Of a stretch of 25,470 nucleotides of DNA, positions 8,987 through 16,378 are shown in pieces; within the stretch, counting starts at the first letter, position 1; the number at the start of each line of letters is the position of its first letter. This DNA comes from a virus. The stretch is from IMG/VR virus record IMGVR_UViG_3300027977_000183, positions 1 through 25,470 of that record, one strand, 5' to 3'. The position numbers and the translations under genes are program-made. A model generated the notes under the pieces. The model saw nothing but the letters and a program-made list of their open reading frames with translations. It searched no databases and was not told where the DNA came from.

Positions 8987-9012
8987 AAAAAACGGGGACA
9001 ATAAAGCCCCCG
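8987..9012 (-). terminator. Probable intrinsic terminator between DUF5131 gene and terS
   Basis: On the minus strand the stem CGGGG/CCCCG (9008-9012 with 8993-8997, 10-nt loop) is followed at once by T6 (8987-8992). It lies between the DUF5131 stop (9034) and the terS start (8974), at the boundary between the modification genes and the packaging/tail genes. The stem is only 5 bp but entirely G/C. No TAnnTTTG box was seen between it and terS, so late transcription may read through. Confidence 0.6.
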
Positions 9013-9033
9013 AAAATTAAACGAAAAAAGGTA

Positions 9034-9906
9034 TTATACTGTTTCAAGTAACAACTTGTCTTTTTCCCCTTCTTTCTTTGGTTTCCCGGCTTCAATCCAA
9101 TCTAAGTAGGCGTTGTCAATTTTCAAGCGATCCCCTGGAATGCGGGGGAACTCGCTCCAAAACTTCCCGTCTAATTCTCTTCCTGCTGCCTCTGGATATG
9201 CGCCGCCCCACTGCTTGTGAAAAAACTTAGTGCCTGCCCTTATCGCTTCGTCTCTTATTTCCCTAACCCAGTCCATCCGATCTTCGCGAGGGAACCATGT
9301 TTTTGTTGGCTTGTCGTAAAAAACAAGTCCGCGTTTTTCACACTCTTCTTGCTTCCACATGTGTGGGCCACTTTCTCCACCTGTAATCACCCATTGGATT
9401 GTTGATAGGTCTAATTTTTCAAGTCGCTCTATAAGCGGCTCAAAAGAAACAAACCTTATCTCTGCCTCAACTTGCTTGAGTATGTCAAGCCGATAAAGCG
9501 ACTTTTGGTTTTCAATCGTGGTTCCAGCCCAAAAGTTAGGCGGCAACTTTCTCCGCTTACTATATTTAAGCATTAATTCAGGTCGCTTCGTTAGAACCTG
9601 ATATTCATGCTGCGGAGTCTGTTCAATCACATCAACAATCTGGTCTCTGTAGTACTCTGGCACCTCATCCCAAAAAAGGTCTGACATACTATTTGTAAAA
9701 ATCATAGTCGGTTTCTTGAGCTTAAGCGGCTCTTTAAGTTTGTGTGGCCTGATCGTTAGATCAAAGCCATTTGGAAAAGCGGCTGTACCTCTGTATTTTT
9801 CAGCAAGGGTTAGAGCGTAACACCATTTACACCCCGCTGAAATTTTCTTGCAGCCAGACATTGGATTCCATGTTGCTTCTGTCCAAATAATACCTGTTTC
9901 GTTCAT
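9034..9906 (-). CDS. DUF5131 family protein (phage Gp37/Gp68 type)
   Basis: A 290-residue protein started at the ATG at 9906; the longer in-frame start would overlap the methyltransferase gene by about 30 bp. The N-terminus has WNPMSGC...GCKWCYA with Cys19, Cys26 and Cys29, the three-Cys motif of the DUF5131/Gp37-Gp68 family. The later KP..IFTNSMSDLFW, QVLTKRP and WVITGGESG segments are also typical. The three Cys suggest an Fe-S cluster or radical-SAM-like fold, but the biochemical role is unknown to me. It follows the ParB-methyltransferase gene. Confidence 0.82.
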   Translation of the reverse strand: MNETGIIWTEATWNPMSGCKKISAGCKWCYALTLAEKYRGTAAFPNGFDLTIRPHKLKEPLKLKKPTMIFTNSMSDLFWDEVPEYYRDQIVDVIEQTPQHEYQVLTKRPELMLKYSKRRKLPPNFWAGTTIENQKSLYRLDILKQVEAEIRFVSFEPLIERLEKLDLSTIQWVITGGESGPHMWKQEECEKRGLVFYDKPTKTWFPREDRMDWVREIRDEAIRAGTKFFHKQWGGAYPEAAGRELDGKFWSEFPRIPGDRLKIDNAYLDWIEAGKPKKEGEKDKLLLETV

Positions 9907-9955
9907 TTTTTTTTCATTTTGGTTAATAATACCCAATTTACTGATTATCAGCGTA

Positions 9956-11038
9956 TTAAGCAATTTTTTCAACCAAAATATTTTCATCGGCCTGCTTCAT
10001 TCTATCAATCATTAACTGGCAGTATTTCGGATTGAGTTCCTGAGTATAGCAAATTCTACCCAATTGGTCGCAAGCAAGCATTGTTGACCCTGAGTGTCCA
10101 AATAGGTCAAGAATAGAATCACCTGGATTGGTATAGTGTTGTATAAATTCAGAAGGTAATTCTATCCGTTTAGCCATAGGGAATTTGCGGTGTTCTTTTG
10201 TTGTCCTCATCGTAGCTATTTGTATCAAGGTGCTAAACCCATCCATTAAGTTGGTCATTTTTATATTCCCAAACTTGCAAATCAGAGTATGTCTACTCAT
10301 TGCCTGGGTATTACTTATGATTGTAGCGTTTCTGAAATCTTGAACAAAAAAATGAGCAAAATTGCCAAAGTCATTCATTGCCAATTGAACCGCCTGTTTG
10401 TCCCCGGCTATCCAAAAACCAAACCCTTTTGAATGAATTTTTGAATTAGCATAAGCAGCAAAAAGTAGGTCAATAGTCATTGAGAAATCAGGATCGGTAA
10501 AAACCATATCCGCTATTGTCCCACCCATGAGCTTTGAGGTTAGTTCTGAGTTTGTACTATCTCCGCAAAGCAAGTAATGATTACCCACCTTAAATAAATC
10601 GCCTTCTTTTATGTCTGTTTCTACGTCGTTGTCTATATTGAAGTCGCCTTCTTTGGTCTTTATTTTTTTAGAGCCAAACTCTGGAATGTCAACCCCCCAA
10701 TCAGCAACAAAATTCAAGTCCCAATCTGATTTAATAGTCTCCCACTCCCATTCCCCAAAACTAGCATTATCCGTAATCACAAACCGCTTTTTCTGATCCT
10801 CGGTAAGCTCCGACGCTTTTTTGATCCAGTTGTTTGGCACTTCTTTTTTTCCCAACTCTTGCAATGCCCGAAAGCGCATATTACCCCCGATGATTGTATT
10901 TGTCTCGTCAATGACAATTGGCCGTAACTCAATCATCTCCGGGAACTCTTCAATACTTCGCTTTAGCTTTTCAAACTTCTCATTGCGGATAATGCGCGGA
11001 TTGTTTGGATTCGGCTTAATAGTGCTTAGTTTGATCAT
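9956..11038 (-). CDS. ParB-like domain fused to a DNA methyltransferase with altered motif IV
   Basis: A 360-residue fusion. Residues 1-70 form a ParB/Srx-like domain (NPNNPR near 10-14, IIGGNMRFRAL at 49-59). Residues 145-350 are a beta-type N6-adenine/N4-cytosine DNA methyltransferase: GDSTNS (159-164), motif IV TDPDF (181-185), SAM-binding LDLFGHSGS (310-318), then GR..YTQELNPKYC. Motif IV normally reads (D/N/S)PP(Y/F); the second Pro is Asp here, and the usual HPTQKP segment before the SAM motif is replaced. The enzyme may be inactive, redirected or a divergent subfamily. Both ends are tightly packed; the start overlaps the glycosyltransferase stop (ATGA). Confidence 0.8.
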   Translation of the reverse strand: MIKLSTIKPNPNNPRIIRNEKFEKLKRSIEEFPEMIELRPIVIDETNTIIGGNMRFRALQELGKKEVPNNWIKKASELTEDQKKRFVITDNASFGEWEWETIKSDWDLNFVADWGVDIPEFGSKKIKTKEGDFNIDNDVETDIKEGDLFKVGNHYLLCGDSTNSELTSKLMGGTIADMVFTDPDFSMTIDLLFAAYANSKIHSKGFGFWIAGDKQAVQLAMNDFGNFAHFFVQDFRNATIISNTQAMSRHTLICKFGNIKMTNLMDGFSTLIQIATMRTTKEHRKFPMAKRIELPSEFIQHYTNPGDSILDLFGHSGSTMLACDQLGRICYTQELNPKYCQLMIDRMKQADENILVEKIA

Positions 11039-11766
11039 TTCGCGTGTGATTTAAATTCAAAATTTACAACCCCTCTCAATAAATTATCCCACATCTGCTC
11101 CAAGTACGCTTCCCCGTGCTTTTGGTACAATCGGTATTGCCGCACAAATGGGTGATCGTAGTAGCCAGCCCTCATAAACGCCTTGAAAAATGTTATTTTT
11201 TTTCGCCTGAATTGGTCGTAGCTTCGGTATTGGTAGTGGTTGAGGTGAACGCCATAAGCCGGTAAAATAGAATCTACTCCTTCAATGACGTGGTTTCCTA
11301 TGCTGATGTTCCAATCTGGATTTAAGCGGCCAAAAACTTTTTGATGATTTGGTTCAAACCAAGAAACGCCATTGGGCATAATGTTTTTGTATCGGTATTG
11401 ACCATAAGCATACCCTTCTTTTGTTGTGCAAGATTGAAAGTCTTTAAGAGATTTTATGATTGAAGATTCGTCGAGACACAAAAACTCATCTGCATCAATC
11501 GGGAAAAGCCATTGGTGTCCAGCCTCAAGAGCTTTTGTTTTCAAGTAGTTTACAATATACCGCTGAGGGAAATTATCTTCATAAGCATTGAGGTGGTACG
11601 CCTGTTTTCCGCATTTAGCCAGGGTTGAAACGGCTATTTTGTGAGATTTGTCGGTGCTGTTATTGTCGCACAAAAAGAACTCATCAACCCCAAGCCCGGA
11701 CCAATGCTCAATACATTGCCCAATTATATCTTCCTCGTTCCGGTACATCATCAAAACAGCTATCAT
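11035..11766 (-). CDS. Family 2-like glycosyltransferase
   Basis: A 243-residue GT-A enzyme started at the ATG at 11766, which overlaps the methyltransferase stop (ATGA). Visible motifs are RNEEDII near the N-terminus, a nucleotide-sugar binding DNNSTD (34-39) and the metal-binding DADEF (91-95). The closest group I can name is the Glyco_tranf_2_4 type. The C-terminal part is rich in Tyr, Arg and His. There is no membrane segment, so it acts in the cytoplasm, probably with the two genes upstream, on a phage or host glycan or on a virion protein (inference). Confidence 0.78.
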   Translation of the reverse strand: MIAVLMMYRNEEDIIGQCIEHWSGLGVDEFFLCDNNSTDKSHKIAVSTLAKCGKQAYHLNAYEDNFPQRYIVNYLKTKALEAGHQWLFPIDADEFLCLDESSIIKSLKDFQSCTTKEGYAYGQYRYKNIMPNGVSWFEPNHQKVFGRLNPDWNISIGNHVIEGVDSILPAYGVHLNHYQYRSYDQFRRKKITFFKAFMRAGYYDHPFVRQYRLYQKHGEAYLEQMWDNLLRGVVNFEFKSHAK

Positions 11767-12359
11767 AGCTCGTATCTTTTGCCAGTCATAACAACCCCCC
11801 AGGTACAAACGGTTTTGTTTAGGGAGTGAAATTTTAGACCGTGTTGTTCAAAAAAATCAATCCAATCATTTACGGGCTTGATGTTGATATGGCCCCACTC
11901 TGCATCTGCTTCGGGCGTGGTGTAGTTTGGCGTTGAGGTGAAAAAGAAAAACTTTCCCTTTTCAGCTATTTGCTCAACCAGCGGAATAAGCGTTTCATCA
12001 ACGATGTGTTCAAAGACCTCAGTTGAGTAAAAAGCGTCGTATTCTCCATCAATTCCGAACTGATCAGGAACGCCCAAAATATAGCTGTTTGGATCAATAC
12101 CGCGTGAAATAGCAAAGTCTCGTTCATATGGATTTATGTCGTAGCCCTTAGCCTGAACACCTACCCGCTTTGCGCCTTGCAGGAAAAACCCAAGCCCTGA
12201 GCCGATTTCAAAGGCTGTGCGCACTCCATGGTCAAATAGCCACTGTGCGCCCTGCTGATGGAGATTTACAAGACCATTGTAATTTGTGGTTGTGTACCCG
12301 CCTTTGACCTGGGCATCAAAAAAGTATTTGTGGTAGTCGTTGGTGTTGTAGTCGGTCAT
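11763..12359 (-). CDS. Class I SAM-dependent methyltransferase
   Basis: A 198-residue protein with the SAM-binding motif I EIGSGLGFFL (51-60), a post-I acidic segment GYDINPYE (72-79) and a STEVFEHI motif (112-119), the pattern of Methyltransf_11/23-type small-molecule or sugar methyltransferases. It is not a DNA methyltransferase by motif. It lies between two glycosyltransferase genes with 4-bp overlaps at both ends, so O-methylation of a transferred sugar is a reasonable guess. The start ATG at 12359 is set by the overlap with the preceding TGA. Confidence 0.8.
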   Translation of the reverse strand: MTDYNTNDYHKYFFDAQVKGGYTTTNYNGLVNLHQQGAQWLFDHGVRTAFEIGSGLGFFLQGAKRVGVQAKGYDINPYERDFAISRGIDPNSYILGVPDQFGIDGEYDAFYSTEVFEHIVDETLIPLVEQIAEKGKFFFFTSTPNYTTPEADAEWGHINIKPVNDWIDFFEQHGLKFHSLNKTVCTWGVVMTGKRYEL

Positions 12360-13366
12360 GACTGCATCATTTTATCAAGTAATTCAAAACGCTTTTGCTC
12401 CAACCCAGATACCAAGTATTTTTCTTTCACGATTTCGACCATTTGAACATATTGAGCAAAAAGATGATTATTGTCACTTAGTAATGAGTTGAAAAAAACT
12501 GGAATTTCTTGATCATTTCTTGGAAAAAATTCTTTAAACTCTGGTAAATCTGGGCAAAGTGGATAGGCTCCGCCCCAAACGGCTTCCATTGCCGCAATAC
12601 CAGACTTGCAGCGGTTAAATTCATTATCCTCAAGTGGAACAAACAAAACATGAGGCTGCGATCTCCTAAAGCTCATAAAGTAGTCCAAAACGGATTTTTC
12701 GTAAGGCTTAACTTCGTATTCATCCAATGACCCGTACCACTTTGTATTCAATAGCCTGGGATCATAACCCCAAAATTGCCATTTGATGTTATCCCGCTTG
12801 GTAAATGCCCATTTGTAAGCAAGTAAATCAGGTACATGGGTTTCTGATCCCCTCCAATTTATCGTTACTTCCCCGCCTTGGTAGTTCCAATCAGGTGGGA
12901 AAAACTCGCCCAAAACAAAATCGTTGATGGCGTTATTGACCGTGGCAATTGGACACCGGATAAAGTTGAATTTGGAAATGTATTCATTGAGTGGATCTGT
13001 GCTTACTGTGATGAGGTCAGCCAAACGCAAACAATTGTCGATGATCTTCAGACGGTCTTTGTCGAAAAAGTTATGGGCGCGGTTCAGTGGCGGTATTTCC
13101 CAATAATTATCATCCAAGTCAATCCAGATTTTCAAGCCCCAAATTGCAGCGCGTTCAATCAGTTCGTAGTCTTCTTTGGTGTGAGGCAAGTGAATAAACA
13201 GCGCATTGAAGCACGGTAGATTGTTGTCATAAATAATCTGTGTTCCCCGGCCAATAATTTGGTGTGTGATCCCTGATCGTTGCACCATTTGAAGAATTGG
13301 GAGTGTCCGGTAAAACCACGGCGCTCTGCATTCTTCGTCTCCTTTGATCAATAGTTTTAAGCTCAC
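12356..13366 (-). CDS. GT-B-like glycosyltransferase (GT4-type)
   Basis: A 336-residue protein, GTG start at 13366, 21 bp after the DUF5675 stop. The N-terminal half has a Rossmann-like domain with a WIDLDDNYW segment (81-89). The C-terminal half has VPLEDNEFNRCKSGIAAMEA (243-262), matching the sugar-nucleotide binding region of GT4-like enzymes seen in phages. No membrane segment is visible. It opens a three-gene cassette with the methyltransferase and the GT2-like enzyme. Confidence 0.72.
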   Translation of the reverse strand: MSLKLLIKGDEECRAPWFYRTLPILQMVQRSGITHQIIGRGTQIIYDNNLPCFNALFIHLPHTKEDYELIERAAIWGLKIWIDLDDNYWEIPPLNRAHNFFDKDRLKIIDNCLRLADLITVSTDPLNEYISKFNFIRCPIATVNNAINDFVLGEFFPPDWNYQGGEVTINWRGSETHVPDLLAYKWAFTKRDNIKWQFWGYDPRLLNTKWYGSLDEYEVKPYEKSVLDYFMSFRRSQPHVLFVPLEDNEFNRCKSGIAAMEAVWGGAYPLCPDLPEFKEFFPRNDQEIPVFFNSLLSDNNHLFAQYVQMVEIVKEKYLVSGLEQKRFELLDKMMQS

Positions 13367-13387
13367 TTTCGGTTCGGTTATGATAGG

Positions 13388-13915
13388 TTAAAAATGTTCG
13401 TCAACAACCCACTTTACAGGAACTTTAAAATCTTTCATCCCTGGTTCCCATATCTTACGAAGCATCGGGTATAAAATGCCGTTGAACGCATCGCCTGAGC
13501 TTCCAGATATAAAGGCAAAGTTACCCGCTTTGTTGATATGCGGTTTGGCCCCTGTCAGCGGGCAACCATCGGTGTGGATAATGTCAAGCCCGGTATGCAC
13601 TCGGATATTGCCGTGGGTAATCACCTTGCCCCAGCGATCTACCCCTTTGACCATTTGCAAGGCCAAAGCAAAGTCCTGCTTGTTGGTCTTGGCCTTTTCG
13701 TAGAACTTACCTTGGAACCAAGGTACTAGCCACCCCTCCCCTGCTTCAATTGCGGTGCTGCCTTTGATCTTGTCCGGTGTCCCGTTCTGGTTTTGATCGA
13801 ACGCGGGTAAATCTTCCAGCAAAAAGAAAAGCACCTTACCCCCTGTTTCCAAGGTAGATAAAGTGCTCTTGCCTGTTTTTGCAATTCTTCTATGGTTGAA
13901 GGTAATTTCCGACAT
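13388..13915 (-). CDS. DUF5675 family protein
   Basis: A 175-residue protein with ATG at 13915; GTG and TTG codons slightly upstream are possible alternatives. The layout matches DUF5675: an N-terminal strand pair, LEDLPAFD, KIKGSTAIEAGEGWLVPWF, then RVHTGLDIIHTDGCPLTG. The last segment has His, Asp and Cys that could form an active site. DUF5675 proteins are common in Bacteroidota phages, often near lysis or morphogenesis genes, but no activity is established to my knowledge. No signal peptide is seen. Confidence 0.75.
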   Translation of the reverse strand: MSEITFNHRRIAKTGKSTLSTLETGGKVLFFLLEDLPAFDQNQNGTPDKIKGSTAIEAGEGWLVPWFQGKFYEKAKTNKQDFALALQMVKGVDRWGKVITHGNIRVHTGLDIIHTDGCPLTGAKPHINKAGNFAFISGSSGDAFNGILYPMLRKIWEPGMKDFKVPVKWVVDEHF

Positions 13916-13935
13916 GGTGTTGATTTTCACCAAAG

Positions 13936-14322
13936 TTACGGATTTTCTTGTTCCCCTTCTTCGTTTTCCTCCATGAATTTTTCAGGAGTGTCAAACTGAT
14001 CAAAAAAACAAGCCTGGTTAAGGTACTTGTTTATGAAGTCTCTAAGTGGAACAAGTGCATGAGGAGTTAGATCAATTGAAAAATTCCTTTCCGAACCTTC
14101 TGACCCATAGAATTTAAGGCAAAATTCCTCATCATCAAAAGTTGCCCTCATTACAAATTCATAATAATCTTCGTCTTCAATCAAAATCCTGTCTTGCATG
14201 GTTGATAGTTTATGAGTTGTGAAAAAAATTAAATTGTACACCATTTTTTTTAGGTCGGCTTGAGTTACAAAGTACGCGTCTTTCGGCATCTGCTTTGGCG
14301 TGTATTCCCGTTTCCCTGTCAT
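13936..14322 (-). CDS. Hypothetical protein, acidic C-terminus
   Basis: A 128-residue protein with ATG at 14322. No family is recognised. It has a basic N-terminus (about residues 1-15), a helical middle and a strongly acidic tail ending in EENEEGEQENP. It lies 43 bp downstream of the resolvase gene and 20 bp before DUF5675, in the same direction. Confidence 0.6.
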   Translation of the reverse strand: MTGKREYTPKQMPKDAYFVTQADLKKMVYNLIFFTTHKLSTMQDRILIEDEDYYEFVMRATFDDEEFCLKFYGSEGSERNFSIDLTPHALVPLRDFINKYLNQACFFDQFDTPEKFMEENEEGEQENP

Positions 14323-14365
14323 CCCAGACCGTCGTTCCTTTTTGCATTGTTGTGAATTTTGAGCG

Positions 14366-14827
14366 TCAACTATTCGCCTTAAACTTCAAAGGCGTGTTCC
14401 AAATCTGTGCCTTGAGCTTTGCAAAATTTACGTCAATGGGTATTCCCTCCATAATGTACACCCCAACCTTTGGTTTTTTATCTACTGCCAAAATGGTTTT
14501 ATGGAGAATGCCTCCGTTTACCCATTTCCAGCCGTCGTTTCCAAAAACCGGGCTTGATCTGAGTCCGTCCAAGATAAACTTTGTGGACATCCCAGCTACG
14601 TTGTCATGGTCACGTCGCTTGTTCTCTTCATGCCAAACAAAGATAAGCGCACAAGCTTCTTCGACTGATTTGACATTGTGAAGGAATGCGTAATCACAAA
14701 CCTTTTTTTCCCATTCCTCTTTGAGGCTTCCGTACTTATCCGGCCCCCATTTGCCGTAAAGCAAGCTCAAGACCTCGTTTGTACTTGGCGGCTTCCCGGG
14801 TATCTCAAAGTATTGAATCCGCTTCAT
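14366..14827 (-). CDS. RusA-like Holliday junction resolvase
   Basis: A 153-residue protein with the RusA pattern: N-terminal PGKPPSTNE, then the acidic catalytic cluster RRDHDN (D73, D75) followed by KFILDGL (D87) and GNDGWKWV (D98). RusA-type enzymes act as small dimers cutting four-way junctions during phage recombination or before packaging. It is slightly longer than E. coli RusA (about 120 residues), with an added C-terminal basic tail. Its ATG lies inside the preceding gene (23-bp overlap). Confidence 0.83.
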   Translation of the reverse strand: MKRIQYFEIPGKPPSTNEVLSLLYGKWGPDKYGSLKEEWEKKVCDYAFLHNVKSVEEACALIFVWHEENKRRDHDNVAGMSTKFILDGLRSSPVFGNDGWKWVNGGILHKTILAVDKKPKVGVYIMEGIPIDVNFAKLKAQIWNTPLKFKANS

Positions 14828-15080
14828 ACAGTTTGTTTAGGGCTTGAATGGTATCTTTTGTCAACTCCAAAGTTTTCACCGGGTTTTTGATGTGGGTTTT
14901 TTCCCAAACTTCTACCCTGTCGTGAAATACCTTGAGGCGGTTTTCTTTGTTTTGGGCGTAATGAAACGGATTTGCTTTGCCGTCAAGTGAGCTAACTATT
15001 TTAATTTCACCTGATGCTTCGGGAAAGATAGCCCTGAATGCCCAAACTAGCTTGCGGTCACTGTTGAATTTGTCGTTCAT
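14805..15080 (-). CDS. Small hypothetical protein
   Basis: A 91-residue charged protein, mixed alpha/beta by appearance, with no recognised domain. Its ATG overlaps the stop of the 30-residue membrane peptide gene (ATGA), and its end overlaps the resolvase start. This coupling suggests it is expressed with RusA. Confidence 0.6.
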   Translation of the reverse strand: MNDKFNSDRKLVWAFRAIFPEASGEIKIVSSLDGKANPFHYAQNKENRLKVFHDRVEVWEKTHIKNPVKTLELTKDTIQALNKLYEADSIL

Positions 15081-15169
15081 TTCACCCGCTTTTTAAACAG
15101 TTTCAAATCGGATATACACCAAGGTACTGCAACAATTATGATCAGTTCAAAAAATATGTTGAGAATCAT
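15077..15169 (-). CDS. 30-residue single-pass membrane peptide
   Basis: A short gene that fits exactly between its neighbours: its ATG overlaps the upstream TGA (ATGA at 15166-15169) and its own TGA overlaps the next ATG (15077-15080). The product begins MILNIFFELIIIVAVPWC, a membrane-spanning helix, followed by a Lys/Arg-rich end (KLFKKRVK). The double ATGA coupling is the main evidence that it is translated. Function unknown; a holin-like or regulatory membrane peptide is possible but not shown. Confidence 0.5.
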   Translation of the reverse strand: MILNIFFELIIIVAVPWCISDLKLFKKRVK

Positions 15170-15501
15170 AAGGTACAATTTTTAGATGCCCACAAAAGGG
15201 CAATGGTGATAAAAATATAAGTCCCCCACTCTACCGCAATCACAAAAAAAGCACCAAATAAAGTGGGGAAAATCGCAATAAACCAAAATCTTTCCGTCCT
15301 TCCACTACCTTCAAAACCGTACACCCTCGCCCAACTCATTTTCTCGTGAACCCATTGCTCCACCTGCCAAGCAAAAGGTATACGGATTTTGAAGATGTAG
15401 AAATCAAATCCCTTGTTCGTCTCGTTCACTTGGCCCAGGCGTAACCCCGGACTCCCGGTTATCCCAACTTTCACCGTCCATACGTACGGGATGTTCGCCA
15501 T
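15166..15501 (-). CDS. GIY-YIG/T5orf172-like protein with membrane tail
   Basis: A 111-residue product from the ATG at 15501. Just before this ATG the frame reads LYI, and after it VKVGIT, then RLGQV and EQWVHEKM, the layout of the T5orf172 branch of GIY-YIG proteins. The first strand of the domain begins at or before the ATG, so a CTG at 15510 or an earlier start may be the true one. Residues ~72-105 are hydrophobic and could span the membrane twice. The frame overlaps the preceding gene by about 100 bp. A nuclease role is inferred from the fold; catalytic residues are only partly visible. Confidence 0.55.
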   Translation of the reverse strand: MANIPYVWTVKVGITGSPGLRLGQVNETNKGFDFYIFKIRIPFAWQVEQWVHEKMSWARVYGFEGSGRTERFWFIAIFPTLFGAFFVIAVEWGTYIFITIALLWASKNCTL

Positions 15502-15991
15502 TATGTACAGCCATTGGCGCGCGCTGGTATTGTTCCCACTTCGCTTCCTCTTTTTGAAAATGCGCAACCTGGAACCCAAAGAGGCTGAATATTTCCGCTT
15601 CGGCTTTGGCGACAAACCCCGCATAGTCCCGGTCGGATAACTTTTCCGGGTCGTTTGCGATCTTGAGTATTTGGCCGATGGCGTTTGTTTCTTCATGTTC
15701 TCCTAAAATGGTTCTGGATAGGTAATCGTTTGCGCTGTCTAAGTGTTCCATATTGTGCGGGTCTACCTGGTTCCCGGCTTTCATAAGCCCGTAAACAAAG
15801 GCGGGTAAAATTTGGAGCTTGTAGTACATTTTTCGCCATTTTTCTGGCTGCCTTTCTACGCCCCTGATCGTGATTTCTACAAGGCCGCCCCCAAAGTGAG
15901 CAGCTAAAGATTCCTCTAGCTGTTCTTGAATGTGCGGTGGAAGACGGCCTTTGTAGTTCACGCTAGATGAAAACTTAATCTGTTTCCGCAC
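15404..15991 (-). CDS. Hypothetical replication-region protein
   Basis: A 195-residue protein from the GTG at 15991; a TTG five codons earlier is an alternative. No family is recognised with confidence. The N-terminal 130 residues, with PPHIQEQLEESLAAHFGGG and a KWRKMYYKLQILPAF stretch, read as a helical domain. The last ~35 residues, which overlap the GIY-YIG-like gene, are polar and low-complexity and are probably not a folded domain. Confidence 0.6.
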   Translation of the reverse strand: MRKQIKFSSSVNYKGRLPPHIQEQLEESLAAHFGGGLVEITIRGVERQPEKWRKMYYKLQILPAFVYGLMKAGNQVDPHNMEHLDSANDYLSRTILGEHEETNAIGQILKIANDPEKLSDRDYAGFVAKAEAEIFSLFGFQVAHFQKEEAKWEQYQRAPMAVHNGEHPVRMDGESWDNRESGVTPGPSERDEQGI

Positions 15992-16355
15992 TGCCAGCAA
16001 GTCCAAAAGTTACAAATGCGCCGTCGTCATCGCCTCCGAATGGTAGTTCGCCCTGGTCGGGGTCGTAATTGCTTTTGGCTTCCAGAAATTCGCGTTTCAA
16101 TTCCAAGCCCTTTTCGTAGGCTGATTTCATTTGTAGCGCGCACAAGCTCAAAGCAATTGTTTTGCCTTGTTCGTCAAAGCTCAACTGTTTGGTGGTGACA
16201 CATGCGGTAATTTTGATATTGCCCTTGGTTTGGTCAAAAGTCAATTTGCACTGCATATCTGAGGCGATTCCGTCGATTTCAACCCTTTGGTTAAAAATAA
16301 ATTCTTCTTTGGATTCCTGCGGGGATATTAAGCCGCCGCTTTCTTCTTTTGCCAT
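15975..16355 (-). CDS. Hypothetical protein with internal QGELPF motif
   Basis: A 126-residue protein with ATG at 16355. Residues 15-60 read as beta strands, followed by a helix (65-95) and an acidic tail. QGELPF at 101-106 fits the Q-x-x-L-P-(L/F) pattern of sliding-clamp-binding peptides, and the tail is acidic as in SSB-type tails. No domain is recognised. It lies downstream of the helicase and the duplicated protein. Confidence 0.55.
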   Translation of the reverse strand: MAKEESGGLISPQESKEEFIFNQRVEIDGIASDMQCKLTFDQTKGNIKITACVTTKQLSFDEQGKTIALSLCALQMKSAYEKGLELKREFLEAKSNYDPDQGELPFGGDDDGAFVTFGLAGSAETD

Positions 16356-16378
16356 TTTGGTAAAGTTTGTTTGTAAAA

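Noticed and set aside
9941-9951. Palindrome CTGATTATCAG upstream of the DUF5131 gene
   Set aside because: A single short AT-rich palindrome without a nearby promoter box or second copy is not enough to call an operator.
14210-14347. 45-residue minus-strand frame starting at 14347
   Set aside because: It overlaps the 128-residue gene in another frame, has no recognisable character and lacks coupling to a neighbour.
14295-14681. Plus-strand frame of 128 residues opposite the resolvase
   Set aside because: The minus strand holds a RusA-like gene with visible catalytic Asp residues; the plus frame is its shadow.
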